This document shows, piece after piece, positions 34,494 to 46,636 of a stretch of 64,000 bases of DNA (its first letter is position 1; each line of letters opens with the position of its first letter). The DNA is from Isosphaeraceae bacterium. GTDB lineage: Bacteria > Planctomycetota > Planctomycetia > Isosphaerales > Isosphaeraceae. The position numbers were made by a program, and so were the translations under genes. The stretch spans positions 3,607,641-3,671,640 of the forward strand of contig BPJS01000001.1 in the NCBI GenBank assembly GCA_026004735.1, read 5' to 3'. The notes beneath the pieces are model-generated. The model did no database searches, had not been told where the DNA came from, and saw only the letters and a list, made by a program, of their open reading frames with translations.

Positions 34494-34550
34494 CTTTTTT
34501 TTGATTGTGGTTTACAACGGATTTGACCCCGGGTCGCGGGGCGGAACAGG

Positions 34551-38210
<3,660 letters not shown>

Positions 38211-38420
38211 AACCCTTACCACCACTCCACCCCCCTCATAACCACCCAAATTCCCAACTTCAACCGGTCTCTGACAGCTTGGGCAATTTAGGCAAGGCTC
38301 TTCCGGCTGGCATCGGGTTTGCTGCGAGTGGGTGGGCCGATCGGCTCCACCGACCGGCCGAGCGGAGAAATCGGCCGAGGGAAACGGCCCAGTCCTGGTG
38401 TGGGAAGGGATGCCCGGGCG

Positions 38421-39758
38421 ATGCGGTACGTGCGTGACGTTGCTTACCTCGTCCTCTTGCTGCTGGCCGCTCCGGTTCTATTGTTCAAGGCGTGGAAGCA
38501 GGGCAAGTATCGCGAGGGCTGGTCCGCCAAACTCTGGGGCAAGGCGCCGCGGCGGCTCGGCCAGCGGCCCTGTCTCTGGTTCCACGCGGTCAGCGTCGGC
38601 GAAGTCAAGCTCCTGGGACCCTTGATCGAACAGTGGCAACGGCGGCATCCGGACTGGGACGTCGTCGTTTCAACGACGACGGCGACTGGCCTGGAGTTGG
38701 CCCGCCGCGCCTATCCCGACCTGATCACCTTCTACGCCCCCCTGGACTTCTCATGGGCGGTGCGTCGCGCCGTCGAGCGGATCCGCCCGAGCATCCTGGC
38801 TCTCGTCGAACTCGAACTCTGGCCCAATCTGATCGAGGCGGCCGCTCGCGCGCAGGCACGCGTGGCGATCGTCAACGCCCGGCTCAGCGCTGCCAGCTTC
38901 CGCGGCTACCGACGGCTCGGTCCCCTCCTCCGCTCCACCCTGCGCCGCCTCGACCTGGTCGCCGCTCAGTCCCAGGACTACGCGGACCGGTTCCTGGCCC
39001 TGGGCGTCGAGCGCAACCGTGTCCTCACCACCGGTTCGATCAAATACGACGGCCTGGAGTCCGATCGCGGCAATCCACAGACCATCGCCCTGCGCCAAGC
39101 GTTGGGTCTGAAGACCTCCGAGATCGTCTTTGTCGCCGGCAGCACGATGGAGGGCGAGGAAGCCGCCGCGCTGGATGCCTATCAGGCCCTCCGCCGCCAA
39201 CACCCCGGCCTGCGGCTGGTTCTGGTCCCCCGGCATCCGGATCGCTTCGACGCGGTGGCCGCCCTGATCGACGCCAAAGGCGAACCAGGCTGGAGGCGGA
39301 GCCACGGAGTCCCCGCCCCTCGCGGCGCGGAGCCGCCACCGGTCCTCCTGGTTGACACCCTCGGCGAACTCTCCGCCGTCTGGGGACTGGCCGACATCGC
39401 CTACGTGGGCGGAAGTCTCCGCCCCGGCCGGGGAGGACAAAACGTCATGGAACCGGCCGCCTACGCCGCTTCGGTGATCTTCGGCCCCTATACGGAAAAC
39501 TTTCGAGAAGCCACCGATCGACTCCTGGCGTCCCACGCTGCTCGGCGGGTCTCCTCCGCCGACCAACTCCGCGAAGCTCTCCGCGCCGATCTGGAAGATC
39601 CCGAAGCTGCCCACGAGCGCGGACAAGCCGCCCGTCGGATCGTTCTGGCCCAGCAAGGCGCCGCCGCCCGCACCGCCGCCGCCCTCGACGAATTGATCGC
39701 TCCGCCCCGCTCCACCCCGATTCCGATCCCAGGCAGACCGCTCACCGTCGCAGTCTGA
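38421..39758 (+). CDS. kdtA: 3-deoxy-D-manno-octulosonic acid (Kdo) transferase
   Basis: This 445-residue GT-B glycosyltransferase transfers Kdo from CMP-Kdo to lipid A. An N-terminal membrane anchor (YLVLLLLAAPVLLF, about 8-21) precedes CLWFHAVSVGEVKLLGPL, VSTTTATGLELARR, LVELELWPNLIEAA, the GSIKYD turn, VAGSTMEGEEA, LVPRHPDRFD and YVGGSLRPGRGGQNVMEPAA, the nucleotide-binding site. The ATG at 38421 was chosen because the anchor starts there; the upstream in-frame part is unconvincing. It indicates an outer membrane with LPS-type lipid, as in many planctomycetes. The 210-base gap from secA shows no terminator. Confidence 0.92.
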   Translation: MRYVRDVAYLVLLLLAAPVLLFKAWKQGKYREGWSAKLWGKAPRRLGQRPCLWFHAVSVGEVKLLGPLIEQWQRRHPDWDVVVSTTTATGLELARRAYPDLITFYAPLDFSWAVRRAVERIRPSILALVELELWPNLIEAAARAQARVAIVNARLSAASFRGYRRLGPLLRSTLRRLDLVAAQSQDYADRFLALGVERNRVLTTGSIKYDGLESDRGNPQTIALRQALGLKTSEIVFVAGSTMEGEEAAALDAYQALRRQHPGLRLVLVPRHPDRFDAVAALIDAKGEPGWRRSHGVPAPRGAEPPPVLLVDTLGELSAVWGLADIAYVGGSLRPGRGGQNVMEPAAYAASVIFGPYTENFREATDRLLASHAARRVSSADQLREALRADLEDPEAAHERGQAARRIVLAQQGAAARTAAALDELIAPPRSTPIPIPGRPLTVAV

Positions 39759-39931
39759 CGCTCCCGACGCCCCCCGAGCCGATCAGGTCGGGCTTGATCG
39801 GCCGGCCCACTTGGGGCAGACTGACGCCTCGTGCTTCTCCGCTGCGCGCAGGCCTGGGCCACGGCTGGCGCCACGGGTATCGTGAGTTCATCCTGACGCC
39901 CCCCGAAGGAGCCGGGTTCTCCGGATTTCGC

Positions 39932-40318
39932 ATGAGCGACGCCGAATCGGGCGGTTCCGCCCAGCCGCAGCAGGCGATGCCTGAAGTCGTCGTCGACGAC
40001 TCGGGCACCATGCCCTCTTACTCCAACTTCTGCCGCGTGACCGCCACCCCCGAAGAAGTGATCCTCGACTTCGGTCTCAACCCCCAGCCCTTCGCCCAAG
40101 GCCGCCAGGACGTCAAAGCCAACCAGCGCCTGGTCATGAACTTCTTCACGGCCAAACGGCTGCTGACCGCCCTGCACATGACCATTCAGCGCCACGAGAG
40201 CATGTTCGGTCCCATCGAACTCGACGTCCGCAACCGCGCCCGCGGCGCCATGCCACCCCAGGGCCCCCAGATCCCACGACCCGGCGGTGGCCCCCAGGCC
40301 TCCGACGTGGTTCAGTGA
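39932..40318 (+). CDS. DUF3467 family protein
   Basis: This 128-residue protein has a short disordered start, then the DUF3467 core: YSNFCRVTATPEEVILDFGLNPQP, followed by VKANQRLVMNFFTAKRLLTALHMTIQRHESMFGPIE-type sequence, and a Pro/Gly-rich tail. The family is widespread in planctomycetes; its role is unknown. The ATG at 39932 was chosen because the upstream frame is not conserved-looking. The 173-base gap upstream holds nothing recognisable. Confidence 0.82.
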   Translation: MSDAESGGSAQPQQAMPEVVVDDSGTMPSYSNFCRVTATPEEVILDFGLNPQPFAQGRQDVKANQRLVMNFFTAKRLLTALHMTIQRHESMFGPIELDVRNRARGAMPPQGPQIPRPGGGPQASDVVQ

Positions 40319-40746
40319 CCCCCTAAATCCCCTTCTCACCTCTCTCTCGCACCTGACTCCCAGCAGCGGCGTGCCTCGACGGCGGGCACGCCGCCTGACA
40401 TTTTCCGATCTCCCGAGCATTCGCCCGCAGTTGTCCCAGTTTGCCTCACTTCTCATTCGCTCGATTCGGGGACGGGTCGGGGAACGCGCACGGGTTATTC
40501 CGGTCGGGCTTATCCTGACTGTCGGGCGGATTCTGTGAACTCACCGGGGCAGGCTGGCCGATCTGCCCATTGATTCAAGTCCGGTCTCGGCGACCCGGGT
40601 CGCGCGGTGGAACCGCGTCACCGGGGGTGGCGTCCGGGCGTTGCGTTCAAACGCGACGCCGATGTCAGCCGATATCGTGGACACAGAGTGCCGCCAGAGT
40701 GCCGGCCTCGCCAGGACGGACGTGTTCCGCTCAAGGAGATGAAGGA
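40319..40746. other. Intergenic region between the DUF3467 gene and the subtilase gene
   Basis: 428 bases. It contains the perfect hairpin at 40366-40394. No tRNA-like sequence and no good -35/-10 pair were found. The sequence GGAG 13 bases before the ATG at 40747 is a usable ribosome-binding site. Confidence 0.5.
40366..40394 (+). terminator. Hairpin after the DUF3467 gene
   Basis: GCGGCGTGCC (40366-40375) pairs perfectly with GGCACGCCGC (40385-40394), with a nine-base loop. A weak T-containing stretch (CTGACATTTTCC) follows, so it is a plausible intrinsic terminator. Confidence 0.55.
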
Positions 40747-43700
40747 ATGTCTCAGCCCTCCCGACCGCAGGAGCGTCGCCCGGCCCGGCGCCAGAATCGC
40801 CGGGTCCACCTGGGCATTCAGAGGCTGGAAGAGCGGCAGGTTCTGGCTCCAATCGTGACCGCCAACACCCCGACGGTCACTCTGACCGACGTGGTCACGA
40901 CCACCGTCGGCGATCTCGAGACCACGACCGGCAACATCACGCTGACCTTCGATCCCAACCCCAACAGCGCCGCACCGTTCACCTCGGTCGCGCAACTGAC
41001 CTCGCTCCGCGCCTTCGGCGGCGATATGGTCCGGATTCAGGCCGGGCCGGGGGGTGATTTCGGCAAGGGCGTCTACGCCATCTCGCGCGGCGCCGGAGCC
41101 AACGCCGACCCCAACTTCCGCGACCCGAGCCTGCCTACCCCCATCAACCGGCCAGGAGTGATCTACCGCGTCGACCCGGCCACCGGCCGCGCCTCGGTCT
41201 TCTTCGACCTCAACACCGTCCTCAACCAGATCGACCCCGGCGCACCTCCCGGCAACGGAACCGTGCCCGGAAGCGGCCTGGTCAATTGGTACGACATCGC
41301 CTTCGACCCCGAGGGCATCTTCGACGGCAAGCCCTCGATGTTCGTCACCTCGCTGAGCAACAGCGACCCCCAGAAAAACGTCGTCTACCGCATCGGGCCC
41401 GACGGCTCCTTCCTCGGCCTCTACATGCCGTTCCCGATCAACCCAGCCACCGGCGAGCCGACGGTCCAGCCCAGCGCCATCCTGGTGCCCCCCGTCGAGC
41501 AGCAGGGCTTCCTCCGCGGCGTCCTGATCGGCAACGCCAACGACTCGACCCAAGGCGGCAACGGCGCCGTGCTCTTCTTCGACGCCAATCTCTACCGACC
41601 CGGAACCCCCGTCGTCGGCCCCAACGCCCCCCAAGGCGTCAGCACCACCAGCATGACCTTCAATCCCCAGGTCGGCATCTCCAACGCCAACGCCATCTAC
41701 GCCTCACCCGCCTACTCGGTCTTCACCAACTTCGGCGTTCCTCCCAGCCCGATCACTCCGCCTGTGCCCGGCCTCAGCGGCGTCCAAGGACTCCAGGGCG
41801 ATATCCTGATCGGCAACAGCCTGGTGCCCCAACCCAACGTGCTCGGGGTCAGCACCTTCCAGCGTCCCGACGGTCAGTACGAATACTTCACCGAAGATAC
41901 CGACGCCGCCGCCCCCGACACCAACGGCGTCATCCCGACCCCCTTCCGACGCTTCCAGGACATCGCCTTCGATAGCTACAGCTTCTTCTCCTACGGCGCC
42001 ACGCTCGATACGGTCGACGGCGTCCCCACCGCAACGCCGATCCCGCCCACCTACGCCGGCAGCCTCTTCGTCGCCGACCTGGCCACAGGCCTGTCGGCCA
42101 ACCTGACCGGCGGCGACCGCAGCATCTTCGTCCCCGTCCAGGGTTCTGGCAGCTTCAGCATCACCGTCGATACAGCGGTCACGCCTAACCCGATCGTCAA
42201 CCTCCAGGTCTCCACCGGCAACCTTGGCGGCCGCATCGTCCGGATCGGTCCCGACGGCGTCGTCACCCCGTTCGCCAGCAACTTCCGTACGCCCGGAAGC
42301 CTCGAGGCCGACAGCTTCATCAACGGTACCCTCAGTCTGACCTTCTCGGCCGACGGCACCACCCTCTACGTCGCCGACATGGACGGTATCTGGCAGTTCA
42401 AGACCGTCACCAGCCTGGCCGGCTCCACCACCGGCTCGCTCATCGGTCTAAACGACCTGCGCAGCTTCGGCGTGCCCTACGAAGGCCAGGATCTGGCCGT
42501 GGCCATCGTCGATACGGGTGTCGACGCCGGCAACCCCTTCTTCCGGGGCCGCGTCGCTCCCGGCAAAAACTTGATCACCAACGGCCGGGGCGACGACGAC
42601 ACGGCCGGCATCGTCCAGGGCCACGGCACCGCCGCCGCCGGCGTGGTCACCCAGTTCGTCCCACAGGCCACGCTCGTCCCCGTCAACGTCTTCACCCCCA
42701 ACACCGGATCTCCCTCGCCCATCCCCGGCGGCACCACCGCCCAGATCCTCTGGAACGGCCTCAAGTACATCACCCAAAACCCCTTCGTTAAGGATCCAGT
42801 ACGGCCCAACGCCGTCGACCGCACCGTCGCGGCCACCTTCGGCTTCGGTACGGTCACCGCCTTCCAGACCGAGGGCGAGGCCTACCGCGTCAGCCCGCAG
42901 GTGGTCCTGGCGCTCAAGAATCAATTCAATCGGTTCCGCCGGCTCGGCATCGCCCCGATCGCCGCCGCCGGCCAGTTCGGAACCGACCCGGGCGGGACCG
43001 CCAACACCACCAACGGCGAAGCTCTGCCCGCCGCCCTCAACGAAGTGATCTCGGTCTCCGGCACCTACTCGTTCCCATTCGCCAGCGACGCCCGCAGCCT
43101 CCCGACCGACCCCAGCGTCGGTGCGCTGCCCCGCCCGCTCGGCCCTGTGCTCGTGACCGACACGACCGGAGCGATCGTCGGAGCCGACCTGATTACCCTC
43201 ACGGCCGGTGATCCGGTGATCTTCAGTGATCGCGTCCTGGCCAACGCCAATCGCAGCATCCTCACGGACTTCGTCGCTCCCGCGCTCAACATCCCCACCT
43301 ATTCCCGGGTCGTCACCGGCGTGACCGGAACGAACGTCGGCGACGCCGGCCTGATGCTCTTCCAGGAAGGCGGAACCTCGCTCTCGTCGGCCATCGTGAC
43401 CGGCTCGTTCTCCGTCGTCGCCTCCGCCCTGCAATACTGGGTCAACATCGCCCGCAGCGGCGGCGTCACCGTCGACGGCTATCTGACCACCCCGGTCGGC
43501 GTCAATCAGCTCAACTTCGGTCCGCACCAGATCGGCGATCTCTCGACGTACCTGACCCCCGATGGCGTCAACTCCATCTTGCAATGGACCGCCGTCCCCG
43601 TCCGCGACGAGCCGACCACGCTCGACGTCGTCGCCCCGCCCCAGCTCTTCCCCAACGCGGGCGGGCCATGGCCGCAGCGGTCGCGGGTCGACGTCGGCAA

Positions 43701-44568
43701 CGCCATCGCCGCCATCGAGGGCACGATCGCCCTCAACTACCTGATCCGCAACGGCTACCTCGACATCATCGACGCCAACAAGAACGGCCTCATCACCGCC
43801 CAGGAGATCCAGACCTTCGTCGATGCCGCAGCAACCAGCGGCATGGCCGAGGCCGGTGCCTTGGCCCGGTTCCTCGGCGGCACCGCCCGGCTCGATCCGA
43901 TCCTGGTCCAGCCCACCGGCGTCCTCGAAAACCCCGAGCAGAACGACGTCCTCCAGCGACGGTACAACTTCTTCGACTACGCCGCCGACGGCAATCTCGA
44001 CGGCGTGATCTCCATCGACCAGTACCGGATGTTGGCCCGAAATCTGCTGCCCGCTCCGGATGCCTTCGTGATCGTCGATCGCCAGCGCTCCTCGGGCAAC
44101 GGCTATCTGCTCGATCCCCGCAAGGAACGCAACTACGTCGCCTTGCAATACACCAAGCCCAAGTTCGCGTTCGTCCCGGCGGGGATCGTGCGTCGGTTCC
44201 GCAACGTCTCCCCGCAGCGCTTTGGGGTCGGTCTGCGGCAACTGCCCGCCGCCGCCGGTCCCCAGTTCACCCTCTTCGCGCCCAAGGACGCCCGGAGCAA
44301 CCGGCTCACGCCGCGGCCGGGTTACGTCCCGCCCTCCAAGCCCGCTCCCGCCAGCGCCACGACCAACCCCCCGACAACGACCCAGCCGGCCGCCAATCGG
44401 CCGACCACCAGCCAGCCCGAAACCACGCCTTCCAACCCCGCCAACTCCGGCGGCTCCTATCAGCAGCAAGCCGTCGACTCCTTCCTCGATCGTCTCCGGC
44501 AGGCCCTCGGCGGCACACGCTCGGCGTCCACCAACAAGACTACCCTGCCGCCCTCGACGCCGAAGTGA
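40747..44568 (+). CDS. Large secreted subtilase (S8) with propeller-like N-terminal half and EF-hand loops
   Basis: This is a 1273-residue exported protein. The N-terminus carries the planctomycete motif RLEERQVLA instead of a classical signal peptide. Residues about 100-570 are beta-rich with VIYRVDPATGRASVFF- and VYRIGPDGSFLG-type repeats, like a lactonase or propeller domain. The S8 triad is present: D589 (VDTGVD), H626 (GHGTAAAG) and S878 (GGTSLSSA). The oxyanion-hole position reads AAAGQFG (Q743) where subtilases have Asn. Two Ca2+-type loops follow: DANKNGLITAQE (1009-1020) and DGNLDGVISIDQ (1081-1092). The C-terminal 80 residues are Pro/Thr-rich. ATG 40747 was chosen by domain position. 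Confidence 0.86.
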   Translation: MSQPSRPQERRPARRQNRRVHLGIQRLEERQVLAPIVTANTPTVTLTDVVTTTVGDLETTTGNITLTFDPNPNSAAPFTSVAQLTSLRAFGGDMVRIQAGPGGDFGKGVYAISRGAGANADPNFRDPSLPTPINRPGVIYRVDPATGRASVFFDLNTVLNQIDPGAPPGNGTVPGSGLVNWYDIAFDPEGIFDGKPSMFVTSLSNSDPQKNVVYRIGPDGSFLGLYMPFPINPATGEPTVQPSAILVPPVEQQGFLRGVLIGNANDSTQGGNGAVLFFDANLYRPGTPVVGPNAPQGVSTTSMTFNPQVGISNANAIYASPAYSVFTNFGVPPSPITPPVPGLSGVQGLQGDILIGNSLVPQPNVLGVSTFQRPDGQYEYFTEDTDAAAPDTNGVIPTPFRRFQDIAFDSYSFFSYGATLDTVDGVPTATPIPPTYAGSLFVADLATGLSANLTGGDRSIFVPVQGSGSFSITVDTAVTPNPIVNLQVSTGNLGGRIVRIGPDGVVTPFASNFRTPGSLEADSFINGTLSLTFSADGTTLYVADMDGIWQFKTVTSLAGSTTGSLIGLNDLRSFGVPYEGQDLAVAIVDTGVDAGNPFFRGRVAPGKNLITNGRGDDDTAGIVQGHGTAAAGVVTQFVPQATLVPVNVFTPNTGSPSPIPGGTTAQILWNGLKYITQNPFVKDPVRPNAVDRTVAATFGFGTVTAFQTEGEAYRVSPQVVLALKNQFNRFRRLGIAPIAAAGQFGTDPGGTANTTNGEALPAALNEVISVSGTYSFPFASDARSLPTDPSVGALPRPLGPVLVTDTTGAIVGADLITLTAGDPVIFSDRVLANANRSILTDFVAPALNIPTYSRVVTGVTGTNVGDAGLMLFQEGGTSLSSAIVTGSFSVVASALQYWVNIARSGGVTVDGYLTTPVGVNQLNFGPHQIGDLSTYLTPDGVNSILQWTAVPVRDEPTTLDVVAPPQLFPNAGGPWPQRSRVDVGNAIAAIEGTIALNYLIRNGYLDIIDANKNGLITAQEIQTFVDAAATSGMAEAGALARFLGGTARLDPILVQPTGVLENPEQNDVLQRRYNFFDYAADGNLDGVISIDQYRMLARNLLPAPDAFVIVDRQRSSGNGYLLDPRKERNYVALQYTKPKFAFVPAGIVRRFRNVSPQRFGVGLRQLPAAAGPQFTLFAPKDARSNRLTPRPGYVPPSKPAPASATTNPPTTTQPAANRPTTSQPETTPSNPANSGGSYQQQAVDSFLDRLRQALGGTRSASTNKTTLPPSTPK

Positions 44569-44594
44569 CCCGATCCATCTATCACGCCTGGCCA

Positions 44595-44635
44595 CGACGG
44601 GTCGCATCCTCCGCCCCGGGGGATGCGACCCGTCG
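44595..44635 (+). terminator. Long perfect hairpin after the subtilase gene
   Basis: The 15-base arm CGACGGGTCGCATCC (44595-44609) pairs perfectly with 44621-44635, with an 11-base loop. No T-run follows, so it may act as an RNA-end stabiliser or factor-assisted terminator. It lies 27 bases after the stop codon. Confidence 0.5.
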
Positions 44636-44761
44636 CCACGTTGGGGCCGCATCGAGCCCACGGGGGACTTCGCCATCCGGCCGCCGTATCATCAAATCCG
44701 CGGGAACGCCTGGGGTGGCCGAGTCCGCCACCCGCCAGCCCCGCGGAGGTTTTTGCGTACC

Positions 44762-46408
44762 ATGTCCACCTGCTGGTCTTGGGCCAGTCGGTTCGCGCCG
44801 GCTGCCCTGCTTGCCTGCGTCACCGCCGCCTACTCAGCCGACGACGACGGTCCCTGGATTCGGGTCAACCAGGTCGGCTATCGGACCAACGATCCCAAGA
44901 TCGCCATCCTCTCGAGTGCAACCCCGCTCAGCGGCGAGTTCAGCGTGGGCGAGCTCCACGCTCCGATCGGCGAGGACCAAGGCGCCTGGGGTCCGTTTGC
45001 GCACAACTACCGGCTCGACTTCACGGCCCTCGCCACCCCAGGCCGCTACCGGGTCCGCTTCGGTGCCACCGAATCCCCCGAGTTCGCCATCGGAGACGAT
45101 CTCTACCGGCTCGAGGTGGTCCCGGCCCTGCTCGACTTCCTCAAACTCCAGCGCTGCGGCTTCAACCCCGTGACCGGCCAGCCCTGTCACCAGCAGGACG
45201 GTATCGACACCGTGACCGGAGAACGGATGGATGGGGTCGGCGGCTGGCACGACGCGGCCGACCGTCTCAAGCACATGATCACCACCACCTACTGCGCCGC
45301 GGCCCTGATGCTTTGTGAAGATCCCAACGCCCGCCAGGAGGGTTTTTACGGCGCCGACCTGGTGCGTAAGCTCCATCCCCGACCGGATGTCATTTACATC
45401 CAGATCGGCGACGACCGCGACCACCGCCCGCCCCATACCCTCTGGCACGACGACCAGAGCGATTACGGGCACGGCAAGGGTGGGCCGCGGTCGGCTTGGC
45501 CGGCCACCGGCGCCCCCATGGGCCCGAAATACCAGAACGAATCGACCGGCGTCTCGAGCATCGCCGGCCGCGCCGCCGCCGTGATGGCGATCGCCGGCGA
45601 TCTGCTCACGGCTCGGTCCATGTACCGCCTCGCCAAACAGCGCATCGGCTACGCCCAGTCCATCCCCGTCCTCGCTCCCTACTATTACATGGAAAAAACC
45701 TACTGGGACGACCTTGAGTGGGCCGCCGTCGAACTCTATCGCGCCACCCGGGAACCGCAGTTCCTCGAGGAAGCCATCCGCTGGGCGGACCAGGCTGGCG
45801 ACAATGTCTGGATGGGCCAGGACCGCCACGGCCACTACGAATTCTTCCCTTACGTCAACTTGGCGCACTGGCGGCTCTACCCGCTCGTCGACCAGGCCGT
45901 CCAAGCACGCCTGGCCGGGTACTACCGGGCCGGCCTGGAACGGCTCGAAGCCCGCGCCCTAACCAACGCCTACCGCTTCGCCACGCCGCTGGTCTGGTGC
46001 TCGACCAACGACGTGATCGCGCTGGCCACCCAGGCTCGGCTCTACGAGCAGATGACCGGAGATCCCCGGTTCCGCACCTTGGCGACCGAGGCCAGGGACT
46101 GGATCTTTGGACGTAACCCCTGGGGCTATAGCTTCGTCTGCGGCGTCCCAGACCAAGGACGGTCCCCGAGTCGCCCCCACCACCTGTTCTGGAAGCTCGC
46201 CGGACGGCTGCCTCGCGGCGGGCTGGTCGACGGCCCGCAAGCCCCCGACATCAACAAGGCTCTCCAATACCAAACCTTCGGCGCCGACGACTTGGCCCGA
46301 TTCCAATCCGATGTCGCCGTCTACCACGACATGTTCGAGGATTTCGGAACCAACGAACCGATCCTCGATGGAACGGTCTCGCTGCTGTTCTTGATCGAGC
46401 ACTGGTGA
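44762..46408 (+). CDS. Glycoside hydrolase family 9 (endoglucanase-like), secreted
   Basis: This 548-residue secreted enzyme has a signal peptide (MSTCWSWASRFAPAALLACVTAAYS), an N-terminal cellulase Ig-like domain (IRVNQVGYRTNDPKIAIL), and the GH9 (alpha/alpha)6 barrel: GGWHDAADR with the catalytic pair D164 and D167, YWDDLEWAAVELYR, the family signature NPWGYSFVCGVPDQG followed by PHH, and FGTNEPILDGTVSLL with the acid E532. GH9 enzymes split beta-1,4-glucans. The ATG at 44762 starts the signal peptide; GGAGG is at about 44744. It is preceded by the large hairpin at 44595. The 46409-46636 gap that follows shows no feature. Confidence 0.9.
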   Translation: MSTCWSWASRFAPAALLACVTAAYSADDDGPWIRVNQVGYRTNDPKIAILSSATPLSGEFSVGELHAPIGEDQGAWGPFAHNYRLDFTALATPGRYRVRFGATESPEFAIGDDLYRLEVVPALLDFLKLQRCGFNPVTGQPCHQQDGIDTVTGERMDGVGGWHDAADRLKHMITTTYCAAALMLCEDPNARQEGFYGADLVRKLHPRPDVIYIQIGDDRDHRPPHTLWHDDQSDYGHGKGGPRSAWPATGAPMGPKYQNESTGVSSIAGRAAAVMAIAGDLLTARSMYRLAKQRIGYAQSIPVLAPYYYMEKTYWDDLEWAAVELYRATREPQFLEEAIRWADQAGDNVWMGQDRHGHYEFFPYVNLAHWRLYPLVDQAVQARLAGYYRAGLERLEARALTNAYRFATPLVWCSTNDVIALATQARLYEQMTGDPRFRTLATEARDWIFGRNPWGYSFVCGVPDQGRSPSRPHHLFWKLAGRLPRGGLVDGPQAPDINKALQYQTFGADDLARFQSDVAVYHDMFEDFGTNEPILDGTVSLLFLIEHW

Positions 46409-46636
46409 CCGGCCGCGGGTTCGCCTCCGCACCTCGGCGGTGACGCGCCCCGCCGATTCCGTCCAATCGGCTCGTTCGTCCAAAGCTATGATGAGTTATG
46501 GGACTTGCGACCTAGGCCCAGTGCGTCCGGCCAGCGCTGCCTCGATCGGCCGTCGCTCGGCTTGGAAGCCTGCTCTTCAGATCCGCGCGCCTTGCTGAGG
46601 GCCCTCTGACGGTCGGGTGGCCGACTGGCGTTCCGC

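Noticed and set aside
43771..44022. Dockerin domain in the subtilase, hinting at a cellulosome with the adjacent GH9
   Set aside because: The two Ca2+ loops are 72 residues apart, whereas dockerin repeats are about 22 residues long and adjacent; EF-hand-like loops are the safer description.
42448..44676. 742-codon minus-strand open frame opposite the subtilase gene
   Set aside because: Gly, Glu and Asp rich with no fold pattern; it mirrors the codon bias of the real plus-strand gene.
46409..46636. Possible small RNA or tRNA in the gap after the GH9 gene
   Set aside because: No conserved arm, hairpin of note or promoter could be read; only ordinary GC-rich sequence.
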